Source: Nostoc sp. T09 (lineage in GTDB: Bacteria > Cyanobacteriota > Cyanobacteriia > Cyanobacteriales > Nostocaceae). Taken from it: a DNA stretch of 59,024 nt. This document shows positions 39,020 to 46,816 of the stretch, one piece after another; position 1 is the stretch's first letter; each line of letters begins with the position of its first letter. The notes beneath the pieces were generated by a model. It did no database searches. It saw only the letters and a program-made list of their open reading frames with translations, and was not told where the DNA came from. Where the stretch lies: assembly GCF_002154695.1 (NCBI RefSeq), contig NZ_MTAV01000244.1, forward strand, positions 862 to 59,885, written 5' to 3'. A program made the translations under genes and the position numbers.

Positions 39020-42000
39020 ATGCAAACAGCAATTATAGAAGGATTTCGCCTTTCACCACAGCAAGAGCATTTATGGTCGCTACAACAACTTGATCAGAAA
39101 TCGGTATATCGCAGTGATTGTATCATTTCAATTACAGGCTATCTTGATGTAAACCGCTTGGAATTAGCTTTACAAGATGTTGTTAATCGTCATGAAATAC
39201 TCCGCACCCGTTTTCGTTGTCTTCCAGGGATGACTATCCCAGTTCAGGAAATTACAAATAGCAAAGTAACTCTATCTCAAACATACAATCTGAGTGCTTT
39301 CACTGTGGCAGAGCAAGATAGTAAAATAAAGGCAATTATTCAAGAGTTGAGATTGCTAACTTTTGATTTAGAAAATGGTTTAAACTTACAGAGTGCTTTG
39401 ATTAATCTCTCGTTAGAGAAGCACATTTTATATCTCAGGTTACCTGCAATTTGTGGTGATAGTTTTACTCTCCATAATTTAATGAGAGAAATTGTCAGTG
39501 CTTACTCAAGCAATCTGGACAGTGAATTATCTCAAGAACCCCTACAATACGCTGATTTCTCTGAATGGCAGAACCAAATTTTAGAATCAGAAGAAACTGA
39601 GATTGGCAGGAAATATTGGTTAAAGCAAAACTTATCTGTTGTTGATACTTTAAATCTGCCTTACGAAATTGATAAAGATCAGCAGCAGTTTGAACCCAAG
39701 GCTATCAACTCACTCATTAGTGGTGATTTGCTGCAAAAAATAGAAATTATAGCAAAAAAATATCATACTTCTAATTCTATATTTTTTCTTGCTTGTTGGC
39801 AGGTTTTACTGTGGCGGTTGCTTGAGAAATCAGAAATTATCATTGGTGTAGGTATAGATGGTAGAAAATACGATGAATTAAAAAATGCCTTAGGTTTGTT
39901 TGCTAAATATCTACCGTTATATTCTCATTTAGAACAAAATTTAAGTTTTAACCAAGCTTTAAAACAAGTACATGAATCTATAGAAGAAATCAATAAATGG
40001 CAAGAATGCTTTAGCTGGGAGCAAATTAATAATTCTGCTGCAAAATTATCTAATTTACCGTTTGGGTTTGATTTTGAACAGGAATCTACTGTTTGTTATG
40101 CAGGTGATGTAAAATTTTCTATTGAGCAGCAGTACACTTGCATTGAACGTTTTAAAATAAAGCTTACTTGTAAAAAGCTATCTGAGGCTTTAAACATAGA
40201 GTTTAATTATGACTCTAATTTATTTAATGCCGACAGTATTGAACTTATAGCAGAGAGTTTTACTACGTTAGTAACCAGTGTTATTAATAATCCAGAGGAG
40301 CTAATTAGTAAGCTCAATATTTTAAGCGATCGCACTCTGAACCAACTGCTATTTGAATTCAAACAAACTGAGGCTAATTACCCGAAAAATAAGTGCATTC
40401 ATCAGTTATTTGCAGAACAAGTAGAACGCACCCCAGATAATATTGCGGTTGCATTTAACAGTCAACAACTTACATATACTGAACTGAATACCCGTGCAAA
40501 TCAACTAGCTAATTACTTGCAACGCTTGGGGGTAAGTGCAGAAGTATTAGTAGGAATTTGTGTGGAACGTTCCTTAGAAATGCTCGTTGGTATCTTAGGT
40601 ATTATCAAAGCTGGTGGTGCTTATGTTCCCCTCGATCCGCACTATCCCCAAGAGCGTTTAGCTTTCATGCTAGAAGATACCCAGGTATCTGTATTATTGG
40701 CTCAGCAGCATTTACTGGAAGGTTTACCTAACCACAATGCACAGACAATTTGCTTAGATACAGATTGGGAAACCATAGCACAAGAGAGTCAAGACAACCC
40801 CCTGCTTACAGCATCTCCTGAAAACTTAGCTTATGTAATCTATACTTCTGGTTCTACAGGTAAACCTAAAGGAGTTGCGATCGCACATCGTAACTTAGTT
40901 CATTCCACAACTGCACGCCTCTCTTACTATCAACAACCTATCACCAGCTTTTTATTACTTTCATCCTTTGCATTTGATAGTTCAGTTGCGGGTATTTTCT
41001 GGACATTGTGTTGCGGCGGAACTCTACACTTACCAAAAGAAGGTGTGCAACGGGAAGTACCTAAATTAGTAGAGTTAATTTCACAAAATCGTATTTCCCA
41101 TTTATTAAGCCTTCCTTCTCTATATGCTCTCATTTTGCAACAAGCAAAACCAGAACAGTTAAATTCCCTATGTGCTGTCATAGTTGCAGGGGAAGCTTGT
41201 TCACTAGAATTAGTAGAAAATCACTCTCGGTTACAGCCACAAACCTCACTATTTAATGAGTACGGGCCGACGGAAGCAACAGTTTGGAGCAGTGTATACA
41301 ATTGCCATTCTCCAGGAAATGGAACGCAAATATCCATTGGTCGCCCCATAGCCAATATACAAATATATATACTAGACTCTCACTTACATCCGGTTCCTGT
41401 TGGCGTTACTGGAGAAATTTATATTAGCGGTGAAGGTTTAGCCAGAGGCTATTTAAATCAGCCTGCAATTACATCAGAGAAATTCATTCCTCACCTCTTT
41501 AGCGAAAAAGCAGGAATGCGTCTGTATAAAACTGGGGATTTAGCGCGATATCTCAATGATGGCAATATTGAGTTTTTAGGACGCATTGACAACCAAGTAA
41601 AAATTCGCGGTTTTCGGATTGAATTAGGTGAGATTGAAACTGTCCTTAAACAACATCCCCAGGTGCAGGAAACAGTAGTTATTACGCGTGAAGATGTACC
41701 AGGAAACAAACGCTTAGTTGCTTATTTAGTTCCTCAGTCAAAATCAGCCACTACAATTAATGAACTACGTAACTGGCTAAAAGATAAACTACCAGACTTT
41801 ATGCTTCCATCTGCTATAGTGCTTTTGAAAGAATTGCCTCTCAGCCCCAATGGTAAAGTTGATAGAAAAGCACTACCTGCACCAGAGGAAGTTAGAGCAG
41901 ATTTAATCGGAGAATTTGTTCCTCCTCGCACCCCTGTAGAAAAAAAGCTCACTCAAATTTGGGCAGAAGTCTTAAAAGTTGATAAAGTTGGCATTTACGA

Positions 42001-43357
42001 CAAATTCTTTGAATTGGGTGGGCATTCTTTATTAACAACTCAGCTACTTGCCAAAGTTAAAGAAGCTTTTAACTTGGATATATCTTTACGCAGTTTGTTA
42101 GAAAAACCCACTGTAGCAGGTTTAGCAGAAAATATTGATCAAGTTTGTCAAACAGAAGTTCAGTATTCAACCTTGGATCTTAAATCTGAAACCGCTTTAG
42201 ACCAGGCAATTTATCCTCCTACTGTTGGGAAGTTTATCCCTGCACCCAAGGCAGCTTTACTAACTGGGGCAACAGGCTTTTTAGGAGCATTTTTACTAGC
42301 TGAACTTCTGCAACAAACCACAGCAGATATTTATTACTTAGTGCGTTCTGTAAATTTTGAAGATAACCATACAAAAATACAGACTATCCTCGAATCTTAT
42401 GGGATTTGGAACGAACATTGGAGTTCTAGAATTATTCTCATTGTTGGTGATTTATCAAAACCACTTTTAGGTTTAGCAACTGAAAAATTTCAACAATTAG
42501 CATCTACGATTGATGTCATCTACCATAATGGTGCTTGGGTACATCATATTTATCCTTACTCAATCCTAAAATCTGCAAACGTACTGGGCACACGAGAAAT
42601 CCTGAGATTAGCTAGTCAAGTTAAAACCAAACCAGTACATTTTATTTCTAGCTCTGGTGTTGTATCCTCAAAAGTTGAATCTGGAGTTAAATTAGTTCGT
42701 GAACAGGATAGCCTGAATGAAAACGAATTTCCTAGCAACGGATATTGTCAAACTAAATGGGTAGCTGAAAAATTAGTACAAACGGCGGCTGAAAGAGGAA
42801 TTCCTATCTCTATTTATAGACCATCTCGCATAGCTGGACATAGCCAAACTGGTGTTTTTAATAGCAATGACTTTCTGTACAAATTGATTATCGGTTGTGT
42901 GCAATTAGGAAGCGCGCCAGATATAGACATTAGAGATAACATAGTTCCTGTAGATTATGTCAGCAAAGCCATAGTTCATTTATCCAAGCAGGAAGAATCT
43001 ATTGGTAAAACCTTCCACTTGGTACATCCCCAAACTCTGCACACAAATGCACTGATTGACCATATTCGCTCGTTGGGTTATGCAATTGAGCAAGTTTCTT
43101 ATGATCGGTGGCGGGAGAAATTACTCAATATTACTCAATGTTCATTAGAGCATCCTTTATATCCATTAGTGCCATTTTTCCCAGCAAGAGAAGCTCAAAA
43201 AGAAAAATCTAGTTCAGGATTTTTACAGCTTGATAATCAAAACGTTATCAACGGCTTAAGAAATACTTCTATTAATTGTCCTCCAATAGACGAGCAGTTA
43301 CTAAGCACTTACTTTTCTTATCTAATGAAGCAAGGATTAATGAACACTAAATTTTGA
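39020..43357 (+). CDS. Terminal NRPS: interface-A(His-like)-T-thioester reductase
   Basis: 1445 residues from ATG 39020, chosen over the longer frame (38969) because AAGAGG lies 7 bp upstream and MQTAIIEGFRLSPQQEHLW aligns with the other interface starts. Interface about 1-445 with PAICGDS (142-148) replacing HHxxxDG. A about 460-965, pocket D-S-A-L-I-A-E-V-W-K, identical to the first module of the 2122-residue NRPS. T Ser1003. Reductase domain about 1060-1445: NAD(P)H loop TGATGFLG (1082-1089), catalytic YCQTK (Tyr1242, Lys1246). It releases the chain as an aldehyde or, after a second reduction, an alcohol. No hydroxylase gene precedes it. The aminotransferase ~470 bp downstream could turn the aldehyde into an amine. 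Confidence 0.92.
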   Translation: MQTAIIEGFRLSPQQEHLWSLQQLDQKSVYRSDCIISITGYLDVNRLELALQDVVNRHEILRTRFRCLPGMTIPVQEITNSKVTLSQTYNLSAFTVAEQDSKIKAIIQELRLLTFDLENGLNLQSALINLSLEKHILYLRLPAICGDSFTLHNLMREIVSAYSSNLDSELSQEPLQYADFSEWQNQILESEETEIGRKYWLKQNLSVVDTLNLPYEIDKDQQQFEPKAINSLISGDLLQKIEIIAKKYHTSNSIFFLACWQVLLWRLLEKSEIIIGVGIDGRKYDELKNALGLFAKYLPLYSHLEQNLSFNQALKQVHESIEEINKWQECFSWEQINNSAAKLSNLPFGFDFEQESTVCYAGDVKFSIEQQYTCIERFKIKLTCKKLSEALNIEFNYDSNLFNADSIELIAESFTTLVTSVINNPEELISKLNILSDRTLNQLLFEFKQTEANYPKNKCIHQLFAEQVERTPDNIAVAFNSQQLTYTELNTRANQLANYLQRLGVSAEVLVGICVERSLEMLVGILGIIKAGGAYVPLDPHYPQERLAFMLEDTQVSVLLAQQHLLEGLPNHNAQTICLDTDWETIAQESQDNPLLTASPENLAYVIYTSGSTGKPKGVAIAHRNLVHSTTARLSYYQQPITSFLLLSSFAFDSSVAGIFWTLCCGGTLHLPKEGVQREVPKLVELISQNRISHLLSLPSLYALILQQAKPEQLNSLCAVIVAGEACSLELVENHSRLQPQTSLFNEYGPTEATVWSSVYNCHSPGNGTQISIGRPIANIQIYILDSHLHPVPVGVTGEIYISGEGLARGYLNQPAITSEKFIPHLFSEKAGMRLYKTGDLARYLNDGNIEFLGRIDNQVKIRGFRIELGEIETVLKQHPQVQETVVITREDVPGNKRLVAYLVPQSKSATTINELRNWLKDKLPDFMLPSAIVLLKELPLSPNGKVDRKALPAPEEVRADLIGEFVPPRTPVEKKLTQIWAEVLKVDKVGIYDKFFELGGHSLLTTQLLAKVKEAFNLDISLRSLLEKPTVAGLAENIDQVCQTEVQYSTLDLKSETALDQAIYPPTVGKFIPAPKAALLTGATGFLGAFLLAELLQQTTADIYYLVRSVNFEDNHTKIQTILESYGIWNEHWSSRIILIVGDLSKPLLGLATEKFQQLASTIDVIYHNGAWVHHIYPYSILKSANVLGTREILRLASQVKTKPVHFISSSGVVSSKVESGVKLVREQDSLNENEFPSNGYCQTKWVAEKLVQTAAERGIPISIYRPSRIAGHSQTGVFNSNDFLYKLIIGCVQLGSAPDIDIRDNIVPVDYVSKAIVHLSKQEESIGKTFHLVHPQTLHTNALIDHIRSLGYAIEQVSYDRWREKLLNITQCSLEHPLYPLVPFFPAREAQKEKSSSGFLQLDNQNVINGLRNTSINCPPIDEQLLSTYFSYLMKQGLMNTKF

Positions 43358-43440
43358 ATCTATCATTCCATCTCTCTCTTAAACTTTCATTCTTTGCGTC
43401 TCTACGTGAAAAATCATCTCATTAAATAATTCAAAAACTT

Positions 43441-43678
43441 ATGACTTCCACAACTTTTTATGCCGGTTATTTTGACTATATTCTCGTTGATCGAGAAAAC
43501 GTGGCAGCGTTTTGATAGCACTATTTTAGAGAAATGCTATACCAAAGAAGAAATTACATCTGCTTTGAAAACGGCAGGTTTTAGCGACATTAACAGTTAT
43601 GATTCACATCATGACCTAAAAATATCCCAAATGCCTGGCAGTACATATTTTGTTTGCTATAAGCGTGTAAATAGTTGA
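43441..43678 (+). pseudogene. Methyltransferase remnant
   Basis: Two joined pieces in different frames. 43441-43515 reads MTSTTFYAGYFDYILVDREN and stops at TGA. From about 43490 another frame reads TWQRFDSTILEKCYTKEEIT, continues through a GFSDINSYDSHHDL stretch, and ends in TYFVCYKRV at 43678. The second part matches the C-terminal end of class I SAM methyltransferases (a Y-x-x-E-E-I-x-x-x-L-x-x-A-G-F helix, then a FVC/FVA-K strand). The central SAM-binding region is missing. I read an internal deletion that removed most of the gene. It lies between the last NRPS and the aminotransferase, so it may have been a tailoring gene. Confidence 0.5.
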
Positions 43679-43719
43679 CAGGATAATCTTTGATGAAAAG
43701 TTGAGAAATACACAAAGCA

Positions 43720-43737
43720 AGCCTGCTTAGGCAGGCT
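43720..43737 (+). terminator. Hairpin after the NRPS genes
   Basis: AGCCTGC-TTAG-GCAGGCT is a perfect 7-bp GC-rich stem with a 4-base loop, followed by CTAGCTTATCTTTTCC. It lies ~360 bp after the last NRPS stop and ~94 bp before the aminotransferase. The U-run is interrupted, so it is a weak intrinsic terminator, an attenuator or an RNA-processing structure. Confidence 0.5.
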
Positions 43738-43830
43738 CTAGCTTATCTTTTCCTGCTCCCAAGTATAAGGATAAAAAAGTAAATAAACCTCTTCTAGAGT
43801 TATAAATAATTTTATCATTAGGTAAAAGTC

Positions 43831-45288
43831 ATGAATGCACAACAAGTTACATTACCTCAACATTATGATTATCTAACCAAGCTATTAGCTACAACATGGC
43901 TTACTAACCAGCAACAAAATTATTTGAGAGATTTTATCAATCTCTATAGCGATCGCACAAAAACATCAAAGCAAATTTCTCAAAACTCTCGTCCATTTTT
44001 AGCTGATGATAAAAACTTAGGAGATTTTAATTTACTCTTCAAAGAAATGTATTATCCCATTGTGGCTAATCGTTCTTGCGGTTCTAAAATATGGGATGTA
44101 GACGGGAATGAATATGTAGATGTAATGATGGGTTTAGGTATTAATCTTTTTGGTCATAACCCATCTTTTATTAAAGAAGCTTTAATCACTCAATTGGATA
44201 AAGGTATTCAAATTGGCCCCCAATCAGAACTTGTTGGTGAGGTAGCTGAGTTAGTTTACCAACTCACTGGAATGGAGAGAGTTTGTTTTAGCAATACAGG
44301 TACAGAAGCCGTCATGTCTGCCATCCGCATTGCTAGAGCAGTTACAGGACGTGAAAAAATCGTTATCTTTTCGGGTTCTTATCATGGTCATTTTGATGGC
44401 ACTTTAATTAAAGCAAATAAGGCAGAGAATAATTACTCTGCAATACCATTAGCACCTGGAGTATTACCAAACTTTGTTAATGATGTTTTGGTGCTAGATT
44501 ATGGCAATCCTAAGTCTTTAGAAATCATCAAAACTCATCAGCAAGAATTAGCAGCCATTTTGGTAGTTCCTGTACAAACCAGTAGACCAGCTTTACAACC
44601 AAAAGATTTCTTGCACCAACTACGAGAATTAACACAAGCAACTGATATTACTTTAATCTTTGATGAAATGGTTACTGGCTTTCGCATTCATCCTGGCGGC
44701 GCACAAGCATATTTTGGTGTACAAGCTGATATTGCTACCTATGGAAAAATCGTTGGCGGTGGAATACCAATTGGGGTGATTGCTGGTAAAAGTAAATATA
44801 TGGATGCAATTGACGGGGGTATGTGGAATTATGGCGATGATTCCTACCCTAAAACACAAAAAACATTTTTTGCAGGTACTTTTTGTAAGCATCCCTTAGC
44901 GATGGCTGCTGCAAAAGCTGTCCTGAAATATCTGCAAAGTGAAGGACCATTACTACATCAAAAATTGAATGAACGTACAACAGAATTTATCACTGCTTTA
45001 AATAATTATTTTGTAGTAGAAGGGCTACCCCTACGGATGGCGAACTTTGGTTCACTTTTTGGTTCTGCATCCTTAGAACTTTCGGAGGAAAATTCTTCTG
45101 CTGCTTCCGTAGCTATGAGCTTATTAAAATATCATCTGCTTGATCAGGGAGTTCACCTTTTAGGTGTTAGTGGCTATTTATCTACAGCCCATACAGATGA
45201 AGATATTAACTACATTATTCAAGCTGTTAAGAATAGTGTAGAACAACTAAGGTCTGGAGGATTTTTACCTCCCCGTGCTTCTGTTTGA
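43831..45288 (+). CDS. Class-III PLP aminotransferase, glutamate-1-semialdehyde-aminomutase-like
   Basis: 485 residues. Visible motifs: WDVDGNEYVDVMMGLGINLFGH, the cofactor phosphate region FSNTGTEAV, SGSYHGHFDG, LIFDEMVTGFR (Asp to the pyridine nitrogen), and the Schiff-base Lys in YGKIVGGGIPIG. The extra ~50 residues at the N-terminus match stand-alone or NRPS/PKS-embedded members (McyE, MycA kind). It follows a reductase-terminated NRPS and precedes MbtH. In myxochelin biosynthesis the related MxcL aminates the aldehyde released by a reductase domain, so reductive amination of the peptide aldehyde is the best-supported role. AGG lies ~8 bp before ATG 43831. It could otherwise supply an unusual amino acid. 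Confidence 0.88.
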   Translation: MNAQQVTLPQHYDYLTKLLATTWLTNQQQNYLRDFINLYSDRTKTSKQISQNSRPFLADDKNLGDFNLLFKEMYYPIVANRSCGSKIWDVDGNEYVDVMMGLGINLFGHNPSFIKEALITQLDKGIQIGPQSELVGEVAELVYQLTGMERVCFSNTGTEAVMSAIRIARAVTGREKIVIFSGSYHGHFDGTLIKANKAENNYSAIPLAPGVLPNFVNDVLVLDYGNPKSLEIIKTHQQELAAILVVPVQTSRPALQPKDFLHQLRELTQATDITLIFDEMVTGFRIHPGGAQAYFGVQADIATYGKIVGGGIPIGVIAGKSKYMDAIDGGMWNYGDDSYPKTQKTFFAGTFCKHPLAMAAAKAVLKYLQSEGPLLHQKLNERTTEFITALNNYFVVEGLPLRMANFGSLFGSASLELSEENSSAASVAMSLLKYHLLDQGVHLLGVSGYLSTAHTDEDINYIIQAVKNSVEQLRSGGFLPPRASV

Positions 45289-45316
45289 AATTTTAGTTTA
45301 CTAATAGGAGATAAAA

Positions 45317-45541
45317 ATGAGCCAAACAAATTCGGAAGATACAACCATCTATAAAGTTGTAGTTAACCATGAGGAACAATATTCAATTTGGCCTGTTGAG
45401 CGAGAAAATGCTCTTGGCTGGAGAGATGCAGGTAAAAGTGGACTCAAATCAGAATGCTTGGAATATATTAAGGAAGTGTGGACTGATATGAGACCTCTAA
45501 GTTTGAGGAAGAAAATGGAGGAATTATCTAGTAAAAATTAA
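45317..45541 (+). CDS. MbtH-like NRPS chaperone
   Basis: 74 residues. The family pattern is complete: [41 protein letters not shown]. MbtH proteins bind adenylation domains and are needed for solubility or activity of many of them. AGGAGA lies 5 bp before ATG 45317, and the gene starts 28 bp after the aminotransferase stop, so it is in the same transcript. It probably serves one or more of the six A domains of this cluster; which ones cannot be told from sequence. Confidence 0.95.
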   Translation: MSQTNSEDTTIYKVVVNHEEQYSIWPVERENALGWRDAGKSGLKSECLEYIKEVWTDMRPLSLRKKMEELSSKN

Positions 45542-45634
45542 TACGTAAATTAGCCTGATATGTGCTATTTGTAGAGAGGTTCCTTCTCTACAATAATTTT
45601 ATTTGTGAAAACTAAAGAGCAAATTTAACTTGTG

Positions 45635-46402
45635 ATGAAGACAAAGATATCAAATCTCAACTCTTGGATAATTTCTCCTAAGCCTAATCCACAAGCAGAT
45701 TTGCGTTTATTTTGCTTTCCTTATGCGGGTGGTAGTTCTTTGATCTTTCGCTCTTGGCCAGACTCATTACCGACATCTGTAGAAGTTTGTACAGTCGAAC
45801 TTCCAGGTCGGGGGAGGCAAATGAAGTTACAGCCATATAATAAAATAGAACCGCTTGTAGATGCGATCGCCTCCGTTATCCACCCATATTTAGATATACC
45901 ATTTGCTTTCTTTGGTCATAGCATGGGTGGCTTGGTAAGCTTTGAATTAGCGCGTCTACTCCGCAAAAAGTACGGGACTCTCCCAGTTCATCTGTTTATA
46001 TCTGGTCGCCGCGCCCCGCAAATCCCTGATTTAGAGCCACCAATTCACAATCTCCCCGAACTTGCTTTTATCGAAGAACTGCGCCAACTCAAAGGTACAC
46101 CACCAGCAGTATTGGAAAATGCAGAATTGATGCAGCTATTTCTGCCGATTTTACGGGCTGACTTTGCAGTTCTAGAAACTTATATTTATACTTCTGAACC
46201 ACCTTTAGAGTGTCCCATTACTGTTTTTGGCGGATTACAAGATTCAGAAGTTGGTTGTGACGAACTGCAAGCATGGCAAGAACAGACAAAGGCTGATTTT
46301 AATTTACATATGTTTCCAGGCGATCACTTTTTTCTGCATTCTTCCCAATCTATTTTACTCGAAAAATTGGTTAAATATTTGCCACACAATTTACTAACAT
46401 AA
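45635..46402 (+). CDS. Type II thioesterase
   Basis: 255 residues, alpha/beta hydrolase of the GrsT kind. Nucleophile Ser96 is in FFGHSMGGL; the acid lies near GGLQDSEV and the His in PGDHFFLH. RLFCFPYAGGSSLIFRSW and ELPGRGRQ are family marks. Such enzymes clear misloaded or stalled carrier domains and do not release the product, which here is done by the reductase domain. ATG 45635 is preferred to GTG 45632. It is the last intact gene of the cluster, 93 bp after mbtH. Confidence 0.93.
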   Translation: MKTKISNLNSWIISPKPNPQADLRLFCFPYAGGSSLIFRSWPDSLPTSVEVCTVELPGRGRQMKLQPYNKIEPLVDAIASVIHPYLDIPFAFFGHSMGGLVSFELARLLRKKYGTLPVHLFISGRRAPQIPDLEPPIHNLPELAFIEELRQLKGTPPAVLENAELMQLFLPILRADFAVLETYIYTSEPPLECPITVFGGLQDSEVGCDELQAWQEQTKADFNLHMFPGDHFFLHSSQSILLEKLVKYLPHNLLT

Positions 46403-46439
46403 CTTGTATTTTATAACTAAACTACTATCAACAAGCTGA

Positions 46440-46665
46440 ATGTCTCACCAACTAAATAAAGACTCTATCATCAATTCAGAATCATTGCCTAATACTCCAA
46501 TCTTAACAGTAAAAGAGTTAGGTAGAAAAATTAGAAATCAATTGTTATAGCGTAATTTAAGTTTTGAACTTCTACCAGGAGAACAAGTTGCTGTAGTTGG
46601 TGCTTCTGGTGCTGGTAAAAGCCAATTACTGCGAGCGATCGCTAGTCTCGATGCCATAGCAGAGA
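46440..46665 (+). pseudogene. ABC transporter ATPase remnant
   Basis: ATG 46440 opens MSHQLNKDSIINSESLPNTP and runs in frame through TAG at 46548-46550 into RNLSFELLPGEQVAVVG and ASGAGKSQLLRAIASLD. That is the N-terminal part of an ABC ATPase with Walker A GASGAGKS (46599-46622). The stop sits where related proteins often have W before RNLSF, so TGG to TAG is likely. After about 46665 the match ends and the sequence is that of an inverted gene. No Walker B or signature motif is left. It could be the residue of an exporter that belonged to the cluster. Confidence 0.65.
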
Positions 46666-46816
46666 TGGAAATCTCGTCTCCTCCTCCACCTCGAGCATTG
46701 AGTTCCTCTTCACTCAAATTGTCGAGATTGCCTTCATCCTCTTTCAGGAATTCGGAACCAGCAGGGTGCTGCTTGTTCAAGTGATTGAGTTTAATTTCCC
46801 GTTTCTTCTCAAACAT
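46538..46816 (-). CDS. Small protein with leader-peptide-like N-terminus, C-terminus fused into the ABC remnant
   Basis: 92 residues as read, but only about the first 52 look native: MFEKKREIKLNHLNKQHPAG, an acidic stretch, then LDNLSEEELNARGGGGDE. Beyond that the frame runs antisense through the ABC remnant. A perfect Shine-Dalgarno (AAGGAGG, 46822-46828) lies 5 bp before ATG 46816, so translation is credible. L-S-x-E-E-L followed by a Gly run resembles double-glycine leaders of RiPP or bacteriocin precursors such as the Nif11 kind, but I cannot name a family. The natural C-terminus seems to have been lost by the rearrangement near 46660-46680. Confidence 0.4.
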   Translation of the reverse strand: MFEKKREIKLNHLNKQHPAGSEFLKEDEGNLDNLSEEELNARGGGGDEISISAMASRLAIARSNWLLPAPEAPTTATCSPGRSSKLKLRYNN

